Both the position numbers and the translations under genes were made by a program. From positions 1 to 45,714 of the forward strand of contig JAUQQG010000102.1 of the NCBI GenBank assembly GCA_030550015.1: DNA of 45,714 nt. Reading direction: 5' to 3'. Positions within the stretch are counted from its first letter, which is position 1. Every line of letters starts with the position of its first letter. The notes beneath the pieces are model-generated. The model saw nothing but the letters and a program-made list of their open reading frames with translations, searched no databases and was not told the DNA's origin. Positions 9,188-17,279 of this stretch are shown here, one piece after another. This stretch comes from a bacterium (GTDB taxonomy: Bacteria; Sysuimicrobiota; Sysuimicrobiia; Sysuimicrobiales; Thermofontiviventaceae).

Positions 9188-10468
9188 ATGCTCCGCAAGA
9201 TATGGTCGAGGCGAAAAATCCTAGCATTCCTGGCGGTGATGGGACCCGGGATCATCACGGCGAACGTGGACAACGACGCCAACGGAATCGCTATCTACTC
9301 CATCGCTGGGGCTTCCTTCGGGTACAAGCTCCTCTGGGTTCTTCTTCTCACCACCGTCGCCCTGATCGTGGTCCAGGAGATGACGGCCAGGATGGGCACC
9401 GTAACAGGCAAGGGGCTTTCGGACTTGATCCGAGAGCAATTCGGGGTACGAGCAACGGTGTTCGCGATGAGTACCCTCCTGATCACCAACTGGGCGAACA
9501 CTGTGGGGGACTTTGCCGGTATCGCAGGGAGCCTGGAGATCTTTGGCGTGAGTCGGTATCTCTCCATCCCAATCGCAGCAGTTCTGATTTGGCTGCTGGT
9601 GCTCCGGGGGCGCTATCATCAGGTAGAGCGGGCGTTCTTGCTCGCTTCCTTGATGTATATCACCTACATCATCTCCGCGATCCTCGCCAAGCCTCCATGG
9701 AAGCACGTGTTCCAAGAGATGCTCACCCCTACTTTTGAAACAAACCCTGCTTACCTAACCATGATCATCGCTGTGATAGGTACTACCATTGCACCTTGGA
9801 TGCAGTTCTACCAACAGTCCTCTGTGGTGGACAAAGGCCTTACCACCCGGGATTACCCTTACGCGCGCGCAGATACCATCCTTGGTGTGCTTACCACGCA
9901 GGTGGTAGCGTTCTTCATTATCGTCGCCTGTGCAGCGACGCTGTTCGTGGAGGGGATTTCGATCCAGACAGCCGAGGACGCGGCGAAAGCCCTCGCCCCT
10001 CTCGCTGGACGGTATGCCTCTTGGTTATTTGCGATTGGCCTTCTGAACGCCGCCCTCTTCTCCGTGGCCATCATCCCGCTCTCTACCGCCTATTCGTTGT
10101 GCGAGGCATTCGGATGGGAAGCTGGCCTGGACCGGACTTTCAAAGAGGCACCGGTCTTCTATGGGCTCTATACGGGGATGGTCGCCACGGGCGCCGTGGT
10201 CATCTTGATCCCGGGGTTGTCTCTGATCCCGGTCATGGTGCTCTCGCAGGCCCTGAACGGCATCTTGCTCCCCGTGATCCTTGTGTACATGCTGCGACTG
10301 ACCAATAATCGACGCCTGATGGGCAACTACACGAACTCCCCTCTGTTCAATCTGATCACGATGGTCACCGTGTTCATGGTCGGGCTTAGCGCACTCCTCC
10401 TTGTGGGCATTTCCCTTGTTGGGATGGTGAAGGCGGCGGTCGTTCCCATCGGACTCGGGAATCGGTGA
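9188..10468 (+). CDS. Nramp-related divalent metal transporter (NRMT-like)
   Basis: The 426-residue protein has about eleven membrane segments and the SLC11 fold: GPGIITANVDND (19-30), then a helix 2-3 segment FGYKLLWVLLL, ARMG and TGKGL. The two metal-binding motifs differ from classic Mn/Fe Nramps. The helix 1 DPGN is replaced by DNDANG (28-33), and the helix 6 MPH by APW (202-204). From memory, loss of the metal-binding Met marks the Nramp-related magnesium transporters described in Eggerthella, which carry Mg2+ without proton coupling. The adjacent MgtE_N/CBS protein fits Mg2+. No strong Shine-Dalgarno precedes the ATG; the gene may be translationally coupled or controlled by the upstream hairpin. 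Confidence 0.82.
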   Translation: MLRKIWSRRKILAFLAVMGPGIITANVDNDANGIAIYSIAGASFGYKLLWVLLLTTVALIVVQEMTARMGTVTGKGLSDLIREQFGVRATVFAMSTLLITNWANTVGDFAGIAGSLEIFGVSRYLSIPIAAVLIWLLVLRGRYHQVERAFLLASLMYITYIISAILAKPPWKHVFQEMLTPTFETNPAYLTMIIAVIGTTIAPWMQFYQQSSVVDKGLTTRDYPYARADTILGVLTTQVVAFFIIVACAATLFVEGISIQTAEDAAKALAPLAGRYASWLFAIGLLNAALFSVAIIPLSTAYSLCEAFGWEAGLDRTFKEAPVFYGLYTGMVATGAVVILIPGLSLIPVMVLSQALNGILLPVILVYMLRLTNNRRLMGNYTNSPLFNLITMVTVFMVGLSALLLVGISLVGMVKAAVVPIGLGNR

Positions 10469-10485
10469 ACAGTGAGAGGTGACGG

Positions 10486-11100
10486 TTAAGTGCGGTAGGC
10501 GATGAGGAAGAACCCCTCCCCTACCCGCTCCCATCGGATGACCGGACATCCTAGGGAATCAAGGCGACGGCGGAGGAGCTCGTGAAGGACCGAGGGGACC
10601 GCTGCGCCGGAAGAGAGAGAAAGCAGGATCTCTCCTCTGGGACGGACAACCCGTTTGAGCTCTTCTAGAGCAAGAGGGGCGTTATGGACGATAGCCAAGT
10701 CGAAGGTCCCATCTCGAAATGGTAACCTGCTGTTGTGGGCTTGGATCCAGATGATGCGGTGCTGCTTTTTTTGTGCTTCCCTGAGCATCTCTAGGGAGAG
10801 GTCCACGCCGACAATACATGCCCTGGGGAACCGTTGAGCTAAACGAGAAGCGGCATACCCTGTGCCTGTTCCGACATCGAGGATCCAGCGCGTATCCTCG
10901 GAGCAAATGACCGCGAGCCCGCGATCTAAGGGTGACCCGTAGGCGGGCTCCCATTGAACAATGAGGGAGTTATAACGCTTTGCCAAGCGACGGTAGTGGA
11001 GCTTTACCCAACCAGTGACCGGCACAAAGGTGAGGCTCCTTGGCAAAAGCCCCAAAAGCACGTAGGAGAGATCCGTTAAGCGAGCAAGGAGACTTCCCAT
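10486..11100 (-). CDS. Class I SAM-dependent methyltransferase
   Basis: The 204-residue protein has the SAM-binding motif I WILDVGTGTGYAA (72-84), the acidic residue of motif II in VGVDLSLEML, motif III FDLAIVHNAPLALEEL, and RVVRPRGEILLS. It belongs to the UbiE/Methyltransf_11 group that methylates small molecules or lipids; the substrate cannot be predicted. The N-terminal 40 residues contain a hydrophobic stretch (LSYVLLGLLPRSLTFVPVTGW is partly amphipathic) that could attach it to the membrane. It is convergent with the transporter gene, 17 bases away, and has AGGA five bases before the ATG. Confidence 0.82.
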   Translation of the reverse strand: MGSLLARLTDLSYVLLGLLPRSLTFVPVTGWVKLHYRRLAKRYNSLIVQWEPAYGSPLDRGLAVICSEDTRWILDVGTGTGYAASRLAQRFPRACIVGVDLSLEMLREAQKKQHRIIWIQAHNSRLPFRDGTFDLAIVHNAPLALEELKRVVRPRGEILLSLSSGAAVPSVLHELLRRRLDSLGCPVIRWERVGEGFFLIAYRT

Positions 11101-11117
11101 TGGTATCCTGAATGGTA

Positions 11118-11139
11118 GGGGCGACGCATGCGTCGCCCC
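11118..11139. repeat. 22-bp perfect palindrome
   Basis: GGGGCGACGCA is followed directly by its reverse complement. This core is a common REP-like palindrome in many bacterial genomes. It lies 17 bases upstream of the methyltransferase start codon. Confidence 0.7.
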
Positions 11140-11175
11140 TCCTGATGAGCCTCAGAGGACAGGTGGAGTGTAACG

Positions 11176-11214
11176 AAGTACCCCGGCAAAAGTCTTTTGG
11201 CTTTTTACCGGGGG
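11176..11214 (-). repeat. Dispersed palindromic repeat, copy a
   Basis: CCCCGG (11181-11186) and CCGGGG (11208-11213) form the outer stem, with imperfect CAAAAG/CTTTTT pairing inside. The left arm with flank (11176-11194) matches the copy at 27419-27438 in the opposite orientation, apart from one C in the homopolymer. The element is intergenic between the methyltransferase and YHS genes. Confidence 0.6.
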
Positions 11215-11236
11215 CCCCTCTTGAATGAACGGGGTG

Positions 11237-11267
11237 CCAGCAAAATCTCGACAAGAGATTTCGCTGG
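11237..11267 (-). repeat. Dispersed palindromic repeat, copy b
   Basis: CCAGCAAAATCTC (11237-11249) pairs with GAGATTTCGCTGG (11255-11267) with one mismatch and a 5-base loop. It directly follows the YHS gene and shares ATCTCGACAAG with the copy at 20744-20773. It may help end or stabilise the YHS transcript, but has no U-tract. Confidence 0.6.
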
Positions 11268-11269
11268 GG

Positions 11270-11452
11270 TTACATAGGATGCCTATGCTCCCCGTGTCCT
11301 CCATGTTCTTTCCCAATGTACTTCTCAGGGTTCTGATCAAACGCCTTCTTGCACCCTGGTGCGCAGAAGTAATAAGTGACCCCTTTGTATTCCGATGTGG
11401 CAGCAGCCTTAGACTCTTCGACTTCCATCCCGCATACCGGATCCTTCGCCAT
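11270..11452 (-). CDS. Small YHS-domain metal-binding protein
   Basis: This 60-residue protein is essentially one YHS domain: DPVCGMEV (Cys7), YYFCAPGCKKAF (Cys30, Cys34) and NPEKYIG. A His-rich tail with six histidines follows. YHS domains bind copper or other soft metals and occur in P-type ATPases and in stand-alone metallochaperone-like proteins. The ATG at 11452 is chosen because AAGGAGG lies nine bases upstream; a longer open frame (to 11608) overlaps the promoter and is not believed. The gene has its own promoter and stands alone. A role in copper or heavy-metal handling is inferred; no transporter is adjacent. Confidence 0.85.
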   Translation of the reverse strand: MAKDPVCGMEVEESKAAATSEYKGVTYYFCAPGCKKAFDQNPEKYIGKEHGGHGEHRHPM

Positions 11453-11468
11453 AACCCAACACCTCCTT

Positions 11469-11496
11469 CCATCCCCTCCCCAGGGGGGAGGGATGG
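11469..11496 (-). promoter_or_regulatory. GC-rich leader hairpin of the YHS gene
   Basis: On the plus strand CCATCCC and C-rich bases (from 11469) pair with the G-rich arm ending GGGATGG (11496). In the YHS transcript this hairpin lies in the short leader and ends right at the Shine-Dalgarno sequence. It could modulate translation or simply protect the mRNA. Confidence 0.4.
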
Positions 11497-11504
11497 CTAC
11501 CTTC

Positions 11505-11533
11505 ATTGTAAATGAGAGCCGTGGAAGTGTCAA
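11505..11533 (-). promoter_or_regulatory. Strong sigma70 promoter of the YHS gene
   Basis: On the minus strand TTGACA (11528-11533) and TACAAT (11505-11510) are spaced by exactly 17 bases. Initiation is expected near 11498, just before the leader hairpin. Confidence 0.75.
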
Positions 11534-11543
11534 GAAAAGCAGC

Positions 11544-12893
11544 CTACATGCGGGGTGCGCTTCTTGTGAGGAAGTGGCCAATCCCAGGATCTGCTGTGAC
11601 TTTCCCATCGCGGGCGATGAGCTTCCCCCGCAAGAAAGTCATCACAGGTTTCCCCTTGATGCGGCGACCCGCATAAGGAGTCCACCCCGCCTTGGAAACG
11701 ATCTCGGAATCGGTGAGAATACGCTCAGCTTGAGGATCCACGAGCACGATGTCCGCGTCGGCACCTGGCTGGAGTGTGCCTTTCTTCGGGTATAAGCCAT
11801 AGACCCTGGCAGGCATCTCGCAAACCGCCTCCACAAGGCGTGGGAGAGAAAGATACCCCTCAGCAACCCCATTCAGCATCAGGCTCAACGTCGTCTCTAC
11901 CCCGGGGAGGCCGAAGTGGACTGACCAGATGTCTCCCTCTTCCTTCTGAGCCTTCGTCGCAGGAGCGTGATCGGTAGCGATATACGAAATCTCCCCACGC
12001 GCGAGGCGGTGCCACATCTCCTCCATATCCTCCACAGACCGGTTTCGCGCAGGGGGCGTGAACTTCCGGTACGCCCCCTTCTCTTGTACCTCTTCCTCGA
12101 GGAGGTAGAAGTACTGGGGACAGCTCTCCGCCCAGAGGTTTGCGCCCAAGACTCGCTCCCTCCTAATGAGATCAAGGACCGCAGGGTGGCTGACGTGGGC
12201 AATGACGACCCTTGCACCTGTCAGGCGCGCCAAGAGGGCCACGGTGTTTACGGCCACAAGCTCGGCCTCGCGGTTCCTCCACTCCGGGATCACCATTCCA
12301 TCCTTGCGGCCAAGCTTCTTCAGGCGACGCTCCGCCTCCATGGTGATCCACTCGTCCTCACAGTGCACGAGGCAGACCCCATTGAAGCTGAAAATTTTTT
12401 GAAACAGCCGGAGGAGATCGCTGGGAGTCAGGCCTGGGACGCCGTGGGTGGTACAGGTAAAGGCCTTGAGGAAGAGGGCGCCAGCCTCCCAGACCTCTTG
12501 GATGTGCTCGATGTCTTCAGGCCATACATGGGCCGCAAGCCCATAATCCACGAGGGATCGTGGCCCTAGGTACCGTGCCTTCTCCTGAAGGAACTGCGCA
12601 GTCCGGACAGGCATCGCGTGGGTGTGCTCGATGACGGTCGTGACTCCACCCACAGCTGCAGCACTTGAGCCTGTGATGAAGTCCTCACGCTCCGTTGCGC
12701 CCGGGTCCATGAAGTGGACATGCGCATCCACCATCCCCGGCATCGCCAGAAGGCCTCCTGCGTCGATCACCTCCTTTGCAGAAAGCCCTAGCTTCCCGAT
12801 CCCTGCGATCTTCCCTTCCTGAACATAGATCTCTCCCTCAAGGAGGCCCGCAGGCGTCACGATTTTCGCACCCTTGATCACAAGATCCACCAA
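11544..12893 (-). CDS. Cyclic amidohydrolase (dihydropyrimidinase/allantoinase type)
   Basis: The 449-residue enzyme belongs to the dihydroorotase/hydantoinase branch of the amidohydrolase superfamily, which opens cyclic amides with two metals held by a carboxylated lysine. All ligands are visible: VDAHVH (His58, His60), FLKAF (Lys143), VHCED (His177), AHVSHP (His233) and IATDHAPA (Asp308). A C-terminal urease-like strand with GADADIVLVDP is present. The start is uncertain: TTG at 12893, two bases after the upstream stop and seven bases after AGGAGG, is chosen; GTG at 12890 is possible. The preceding gene is an M24 hydrolase. Substrate candidates are hydantoins, dihydropyrimidines, allantoin or cyclic imides; sequence alone does not decide. 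Confidence 0.85.
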   Translation of the reverse strand: MVDLVIKGAKIVTPAGLLEGEIYVQEGKIAGIGKLGLSAKEVIDAGGLLAMPGMVDAHVHFMDPGATEREDFITGSSAAAVGGVTTVIEHTHAMPVRTAQFLQEKARYLGPRSLVDYGLAAHVWPEDIEHIQEVWEAGALFLKAFTCTTHGVPGLTPSDLLRLFQKIFSFNGVCLVHCEDEWITMEAERRLKKLGRKDGMVIPEWRNREAELVAVNTVALLARLTGARVVIAHVSHPAVLDLIRRERVLGANLWAESCPQYFYLLEEEVQEKGAYRKFTPPARNRSVEDMEEMWHRLARGEISYIATDHAPATKAQKEEGDIWSVHFGLPGVETTLSLMLNGVAEGYLSLPRLVEAVCEMPARVYGLYPKKGTLQPGADADIVLVDPQAERILTDSEIVSKAGWTPYAGRRIKGKPVMTFLRGKLIARDGKVTADPGIGHFLTRSAPRM

Positions 12894-12894
12894 G

Positions 12895-14115
12895 TTACTC
12901 CCTCCTGAGGAGGCGCGCATCGTAGGGCAGTCGGCTGATCCTCCTTGGCCCCTTCTCTGTGATGACCACCATGTCCTCCAGCCGAACCCCACCGCCTCCC
13001 TTCACTCCCGGCACCCAGATCAGCGGCTCCATGGCGAAGACCATCCCTGGCCTGAGTTCCACCTCGGCGCTCCCTGGGAAGACCTCCCCAATATACGGAG
13101 GCTCGTTGCTCCCTGCACCGATCCCGTGTCCAATGAACAGCGTCAGGAACCTCTCAGCGAGCCCGTGGTCAGCGGCCTTCCGCCGGATCACCTCGGCCAC
13201 TTCCCTGTTCGTGGCCCCAGGCCGCATTGCCTCGATGCCAGCCATATGGGCCTCATAGACCGCCTGGTAGATCTCGCGTTGCCTCGTCGAAGGCTCGCCG
13301 CAGATGACGGTGCGGCCAAGGTCAGCAAAGTAGCCGTTCCACATGACGCCTATGTCAATGAAGACAATGTCACCGTGGCGAATGAGCTTGTCGGTGGCAA
13401 GGCGCGTGGGTGGGGACATGTTCTCCCCCGAGCTGACGAACGGGGTGGTTACATGGGCGTATTCTCCTCCTAGGCGGAAGAGGGTCTCCATGGCCACAGC
13501 CGCTACCTCACACTCCCTGCGCCCTACCTGGACTGCATCCATGGCTACCTGCGTCACCGCCTCAGCCATAGCTGTGGCTTCCTCGATGAGGACAAGCTCC
13601 TCTGGGCCCTTGATCATGCGCGCTTGCTGCATCACAGTATCGCCATCCTCCCACTGGACATCTGGGAAGTGATCGCGCAGGGCTGCAAAGAGGACCGCGC
13701 TGGCAAGGTCATAGCCTATGCGCTTCGATCGGAGGCCGTAATGCCCAAGCAGGTCTCCGAGCACCTTGCGCACCGTGTATTCTATGAGCCCTTTCTCTTC
13801 GAGGATCGGGATAGGGCGGACATCCAGAAGCCAGGGCATTGTCGCCAATGCCCGGTCGTGATCCCCGCCTGAGACGAGGAGGATTGGCTCCCTCCCTGCG
13901 AGCAAAAGGGCCCCATTGAGGAGCCCACTCTTCCCAGCGATGAGCTGTGGCCGGAGGCTCGTGAGATAGCGGACGTTCTCGTCCTTCCAGACAAGGAGCG
14001 CATCCAGTCCAGCTTCCTCCATGGCCTGCCAGGCGCGCCGAAGACGGTAGGCCCGCAGGGCCTGAAAATCCACGCGTGCCTGGTAATCAACCTGGAAAGG
14101 ACCTTTTGCGTACAT
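12895..14115 (-). CDS. M24 family metallohydrolase (Xaa-Pro peptidase/creatinase-like)
   Basis: The 406-residue protein has a creatinase N-terminal domain (about 20-165) and a pita-bread M24 domain. The five metal ligands are intact: VFIDIG (Asp254), ADLGRT (Asp265), IGHGIG (His330), MEPL (Glu363) and RLEDMV (Glu380). The family includes Xaa-Pro dipeptidases, creatinase, ectoine hydrolase and the DMSP lyase DddP, so a non-peptide substrate is possible. It sits between a zinc alcohol dehydrogenase and a cyclic amidohydrolase, separated from the latter by only two bases, which favours a catabolic C-N hydrolase over protein turnover. A related gene lies at 27475-28734. Confidence 0.85.
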   Translation of the reverse strand: MYAKGPFQVDYQARVDFQALRAYRLRRAWQAMEEAGLDALLVWKDENVRYLTSLRPQLIAGKSGLLNGALLLAGREPILLVSGGDHDRALATMPWLLDVRPIPILEEKGLIEYTVRKVLGDLLGHYGLRSKRIGYDLASAVLFAALRDHFPDVQWEDGDTVMQQARMIKGPEELVLIEEATAMAEAVTQVAMDAVQVGRRECEVAAVAMETLFRLGGEYAHVTTPFVSSGENMSPPTRLATDKLIRHGDIVFIDIGVMWNGYFADLGRTVICGEPSTRQREIYQAVYEAHMAGIEAMRPGATNREVAEVIRRKAADHGLAERFLTLFIGHGIGAGSNEPPYIGEVFPGSAEVELRPGMVFAMEPLIWVPGVKGGGGVRLEDMVVITEKGPRRISRLPYDARLLRRE

Positions 14116-14135
14116 TCCCCTTGAGAGCTCCCTGG

Positions 14136-15176
14136 TTACGACTGCCCGATTCGCAAGACCACCCGACCCACAACCCTGTCCCTGCGTACAAGGTCGAGGG
14201 CGTCGTTAGCACGGCTGAGATCCAGGACTTCCGAGACCACAGGTCGGATGAGCCCCCGGCCAGCGAGGTCGATGACGCGCTCGAGCTCAACGCGTGGAAC
14301 ATACCTGGATCCCAGGATAGAGAGCTGCCGGAGAGCGACAAGATCGGTAGGAAGGGAAGGATAGCCCCGGGAGTCGGTAGTATACCCTACCACGACAATG
14401 CGTCCCCCCTTCCTGACCATGGCAATCGCTGGAGCGAAAGTCTGTGCGGTACCGACGCAATCCACGACGATATCCGCCCCGATGCCCGAAGTGATTTCCT
14501 GCACTGCCTTCTCAGCTTCCCCCCCGGCACGGAGCGCCTCCATGGCTCCCAAATCCCTCGCTGCGGCAAGCCTTGCCTCCTCCACATCCACCGCGATGAC
14601 TTTGGCTCCTGTGACTCTGGCTACCTGAACCGCGTGCAGGCCAACCCCACCAACTCCAAGGATGACCACAGTCTCCCCAGGTTGAACCCTAGCCTGTGAG
14701 ACGAGTGCGTGATAGCTTGTTCCCACGGCACAGGAGAGAACCCCTGCACCCTCTGGATCGATCGCGGGGGGAAGCGGGAGAGCATGCGCTTCTGGAACCA
14801 CGAGGTATTCCTGGAAACCGCCTGGTGAGGTAAAACCGACCCACCCCCGCAAGTGGTCGCAGAGAGTCTCTTCACCCATCAGGCAAAAGCGACACCGACC
14901 GCACGACCAGTAGTTATGGACGACGACCCTCTGTCCCAAAGGGAGTGTCGTGCCTGCACCGCAGGCCGCAACCTCACCACAGATCTCATGTCCTGGGACG
15001 TGCGGGAGGGGCAATGTGGGAGAGAAAGGCATGTGCCCCTCCACGATCTTGAGGTCGGAACGGCAGACCCCGCAAGCAATCACTTTCACCAAAACCTCCC
15101 CAGGTCCTGGTTCGGGAACCGGTACCTCGGCAAGGCGTAAGGGCTCTCCGTATCGCTCTACCACCATTGCGCGCAT
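14136..15176 (-). CDS. Zinc-dependent alcohol dehydrogenase (MDR family)
   Basis: The 346-residue medium-chain dehydrogenase has a GroES-like domain with catalytic zinc ligands CGVCRSD (Cys38) and PGHE (His63, Glu64), and a structural zinc lobe CGRCRFC...C (Cys92, 95, 98, 106). The Rossmann motif GVGGVGLHAVQVA follows, with VDVEEARL near the expected Asp that prefers NAD. It oxidises an alcohol or reduces an aldehyde or ketone. ATG at 15176 is taken as the start; a TTG at 15194 is directly against AGGAGGAG and therefore too close. It is downstream of a paralogue that lacks the catalytic Cys. Such pairs may act on successive intermediates or form a mixed complex. Confidence 0.85.
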   Translation of the reverse strand: MRAMVVERYGEPLRLAEVPVPEPGPGEVLVKVIACGVCRSDLKIVEGHMPFSPTLPLPHVPGHEICGEVAACGAGTTLPLGQRVVVHNYWSCGRCRFCLMGEETLCDHLRGWVGFTSPGGFQEYLVVPEAHALPLPPAIDPEGAGVLSCAVGTSYHALVSQARVQPGETVVILGVGGVGLHAVQVARVTGAKVIAVDVEEARLAAARDLGAMEALRAGGEAEKAVQEITSGIGADIVVDCVGTAQTFAPAIAMVRKGGRIVVVGYTTDSRGYPSLPTDLVALRQLSILGSRYVPRVELERVIDLAGRGLIRPVVSEVLDLSRANDALDLVRRDRVVGRVVLRIGQS

Positions 15177-15200
15177 CTTCCCAACACCCCTCAACTCCTC

Positions 15201-16238
15201 CTATGTACCCTCCTCCAAGACGATCGCTCCGCGGCCAAGGAGCGTTCCTGCGCGAAGCCTTTCGTGGAGCTCCCGCACGCGCGCGAGCGGGACCACCGAC
15301 GAAACTATGGGTTTGATCCGTCCCTCCGCCACCAGCTGGGCAGCTTTCAGCAGCTCCCACCGCGAGGTGTACCTGGATCCTATGAGGGTGAGCTCCTCCA
15401 GGACCATACGCCGTGGGCTCACTTCTGTGGTAATCCCTGGGAAGGTCGTAAGGAACACCATCCGACCACGACGGCCTAGGATCTCCTGGCAAAAGGAGAG
15501 AGTCTCCGGTTTGCCCACAAGATCGATGGCAACGGAAACACCCAAAGGAGCGATGGAGTGGACGGCGTCCAAGAGATCGGGAGAGCTGAAGTCAAACGCT
15601 GCGACCGCCCCTACCTCCCGCGTGGCCCTGAGCTTCTCCTCCCCCAGGTCGATGGCGATCACCTCCGCGCCGAAGACCCTGGCCATCTGCACCATGTGGA
15701 TTCCCACTCCTCCACCCGCCCCCACGACCACGACGAGGTCCCCGGGGCCGATCCCTGCGCGATGGCTTACATGGAAGGGAGTGGCAATGGCATCGGGGAT
15801 TGCCGTAGCCTCCACAGGGGGAACCCCGTCTGGCACAGGGAGGAGGTTGGCGGCTGGAAGCGTCATGTATTCCGCATATCCCCCATCCCTCGCCACGCCG
15901 ACATAGCCCTGGAAGTTCCTGCAGAGAGGCTCGTGAGCGAGGCGGCAGAAGTCACAGCGGCCGCACGTTAGGTAGAAGTAAGCCATCACCCGGTCTCCCA
16001 CTTGGAGCCCCTCCGCGCCAACCCCAAGCTCCACAACCTTGCCAACCACCTCATGGCCTGGGATTCGTGGGAGATCCTCGGGCCGTCGCCCCATGTTCCC
16101 TTGCATGTAGTTGAGCACAGTGAGGCCAACCCCGCATGCCTCCACCTTCACAAGCGCTTCTCCTGCCCCAGGGACAGGTGTAGAGACCTCCTCGTAGACC
16201 ACCTCACCGCCCCACTCGTGTAGGACCTGTGCGTACAT
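15201..16238 (-). CDS. MDR alcohol dehydrogenase-like protein lacking the catalytic Cys
   Basis: The 345-residue protein is clearly a medium-chain dehydrogenase: GHE (His62, Glu63), structural zinc cysteines CGRCDFC...C (Cys92, 95, 98, 106), Rossmann motif GAGGGVGIHMVQMA. The usual CGVC zinc ligand reads CGVG, with Gly38 in place of Cys, followed by LTVLN. It may therefore bind the catalytic zinc differently or not at all, as in zinc-independent quinone or enoyl reductases, although the distal zinc is kept. AGGGGG stands before the ATG. It sits in an operon between a D-2-hydroxyacid dehydrogenase and the paralogous dehydrogenase (24 bases from its chosen start). Confidence 0.82.
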   Translation of the reverse strand: MYAQVLHEWGGEVVYEEVSTPVPGAGEALVKVEACGVGLTVLNYMQGNMGRRPEDLPRIPGHEVVGKVVELGVGAEGLQVGDRVMAYFYLTCGRCDFCRLAHEPLCRNFQGYVGVARDGGYAEYMTLPAANLLPVPDGVPPVEATAIPDAIATPFHVSHRAGIGPGDLVVVVGAGGGVGIHMVQMARVFGAEVIAIDLGEEKLRATREVGAVAAFDFSSPDLLDAVHSIAPLGVSVAIDLVGKPETLSFCQEILGRRGRMVFLTTFPGITTEVSPRRMVLEELTLIGSRYTSRWELLKAAQLVAEGRIKPIVSSVVPLARVRELHERLRAGTLLGRGAIVLEEGT

Positions 16239-16255
16239 GTGTGTACCCCCTTGAC

Positions 16256-17230
16256 TCAGGCGAGAACCTCTGGGTTGTAGAGGTTCGGCGGGCGCTCCCC
16301 CCGAAGAAAAGCAAGGATATTCTCCACCACAATGGATGCGATGCGTTCCCGCGTCTCCCGCGCGGCGCTGCCAATGTGCGGTGTGAGGACCACGTTGTCC
16401 AGGGTGAGCAGATCTGGGTGTACTTTGGGCTCCTGTTCGTAGACATCGAGGGCAGCACCGGCGATGCGCCGCGATTTCAAGGCTTCTACCAGGGCGGCCT
16501 CATCCACGATAGGTCCCCGAGCCGTGTTGATCAGGTAGGCCGTGGGCTTCATGAGACCTAGCTCCCGGGCGCCCACAAGGTGATATGTCCCAGGATGATA
16601 GCTCGCGTTGATGACCACAAAGTCACTCTCCCGCAGGAGATCATCGAGGGTGCGATATTCCACCCCTAGCTCTGTCTCCTCCTCTGGAGAGAGACGGTTG
16701 CGCTTCGTGTACAGGATGCGCATGCGGAATCCTTTCGCGCGCTGTACGATCGCTCTTCCAATCGCACCCAGGCCAATGGTTCCTAGGGTCTTGCCGTTCA
16801 CCTCACCCCCCACGAAGTACATGGACTGAGACCCTGGGAAGAGACCGGCCCTGACCGCTTTGTCGGCCTCCACGATCCTCCGCGCCACGGCGATGAGGAG
16901 ACCCCACTGGAGGTCCGCGGTCGCCTCCACCACGATATTGGGGATGACGGTGACTAGGATCCGTCGTTCCGTAGCCGCAGCGACGTCCACGTTTGCGGGG
17001 ACCACGGCAGAGGTGGCGATGAGTTTCAGATTCCTCCCCGCCTCGATAACCTCCCGGTCCACACGATCATGAAGAAGGCAGTAAAGGATCTCACAGGAGG
17101 CGACCTCTTCCATGAGGCGCTCTTTCGGAAGGATCCTGCTGGCGTCCCCGTGCACCTTGACCTCGGCGTTGGCCCGTAGGCGTTCAAGGGCCGCCTCCGG
17201 AATGGGCTGGGTCACGAATACCCGCACCAT
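16256..17230 (-). CDS. D-2-hydroxyacid dehydrogenase (NAD family)
   Basis: The 324-residue enzyme reduces a 2-keto acid or oxidises a D-2-hydroxy acid with NAD(P). The nucleotide motif GLGAIG (153-158) and the catalytic triad Arg238 (NTARGPIVDE), Glu267 (YEQEP) and His285 (LTPHIGS) are intact. Length fits glyoxylate/hydroxypyruvate reductase and phosphoglycerate-dehydrogenase-like enzymes. After the nucleotide motif the sequence TKRNR replaces the usual acidic residue, which hints at NADP(H). ATG at 17230 follows AGGAGG; the longer frame to 17260 lacks such a site. It probably handles a 2-oxo acid product of the pathway encoded around it. Confidence 0.88.
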   Translation of the reverse strand: MVRVFVTQPIPEAALERLRANAEVKVHGDASRILPKERLMEEVASCEILYCLLHDRVDREVIEAGRNLKLIATSAVVPANVDVAAATERRILVTVIPNIVVEATADLQWGLLIAVARRIVEADKAVRAGLFPGSQSMYFVGGEVNGKTLGTIGLGAIGRAIVQRAKGFRMRILYTKRNRLSPEEETELGVEYRTLDDLLRESDFVVINASYHPGTYHLVGARELGLMKPTAYLINTARGPIVDEAALVEALKSRRIAGAALDVYEQEPKVHPDLLTLDNVVLTPHIGSAARETRERIASIVVENILAFLRGERPPNLYNPEVLA

Positions 17231-17279
17231 GCCCCTCCTCCTTTCCCCCTCACAAGCCAATTGCCTGCGAGGGGAGTAC

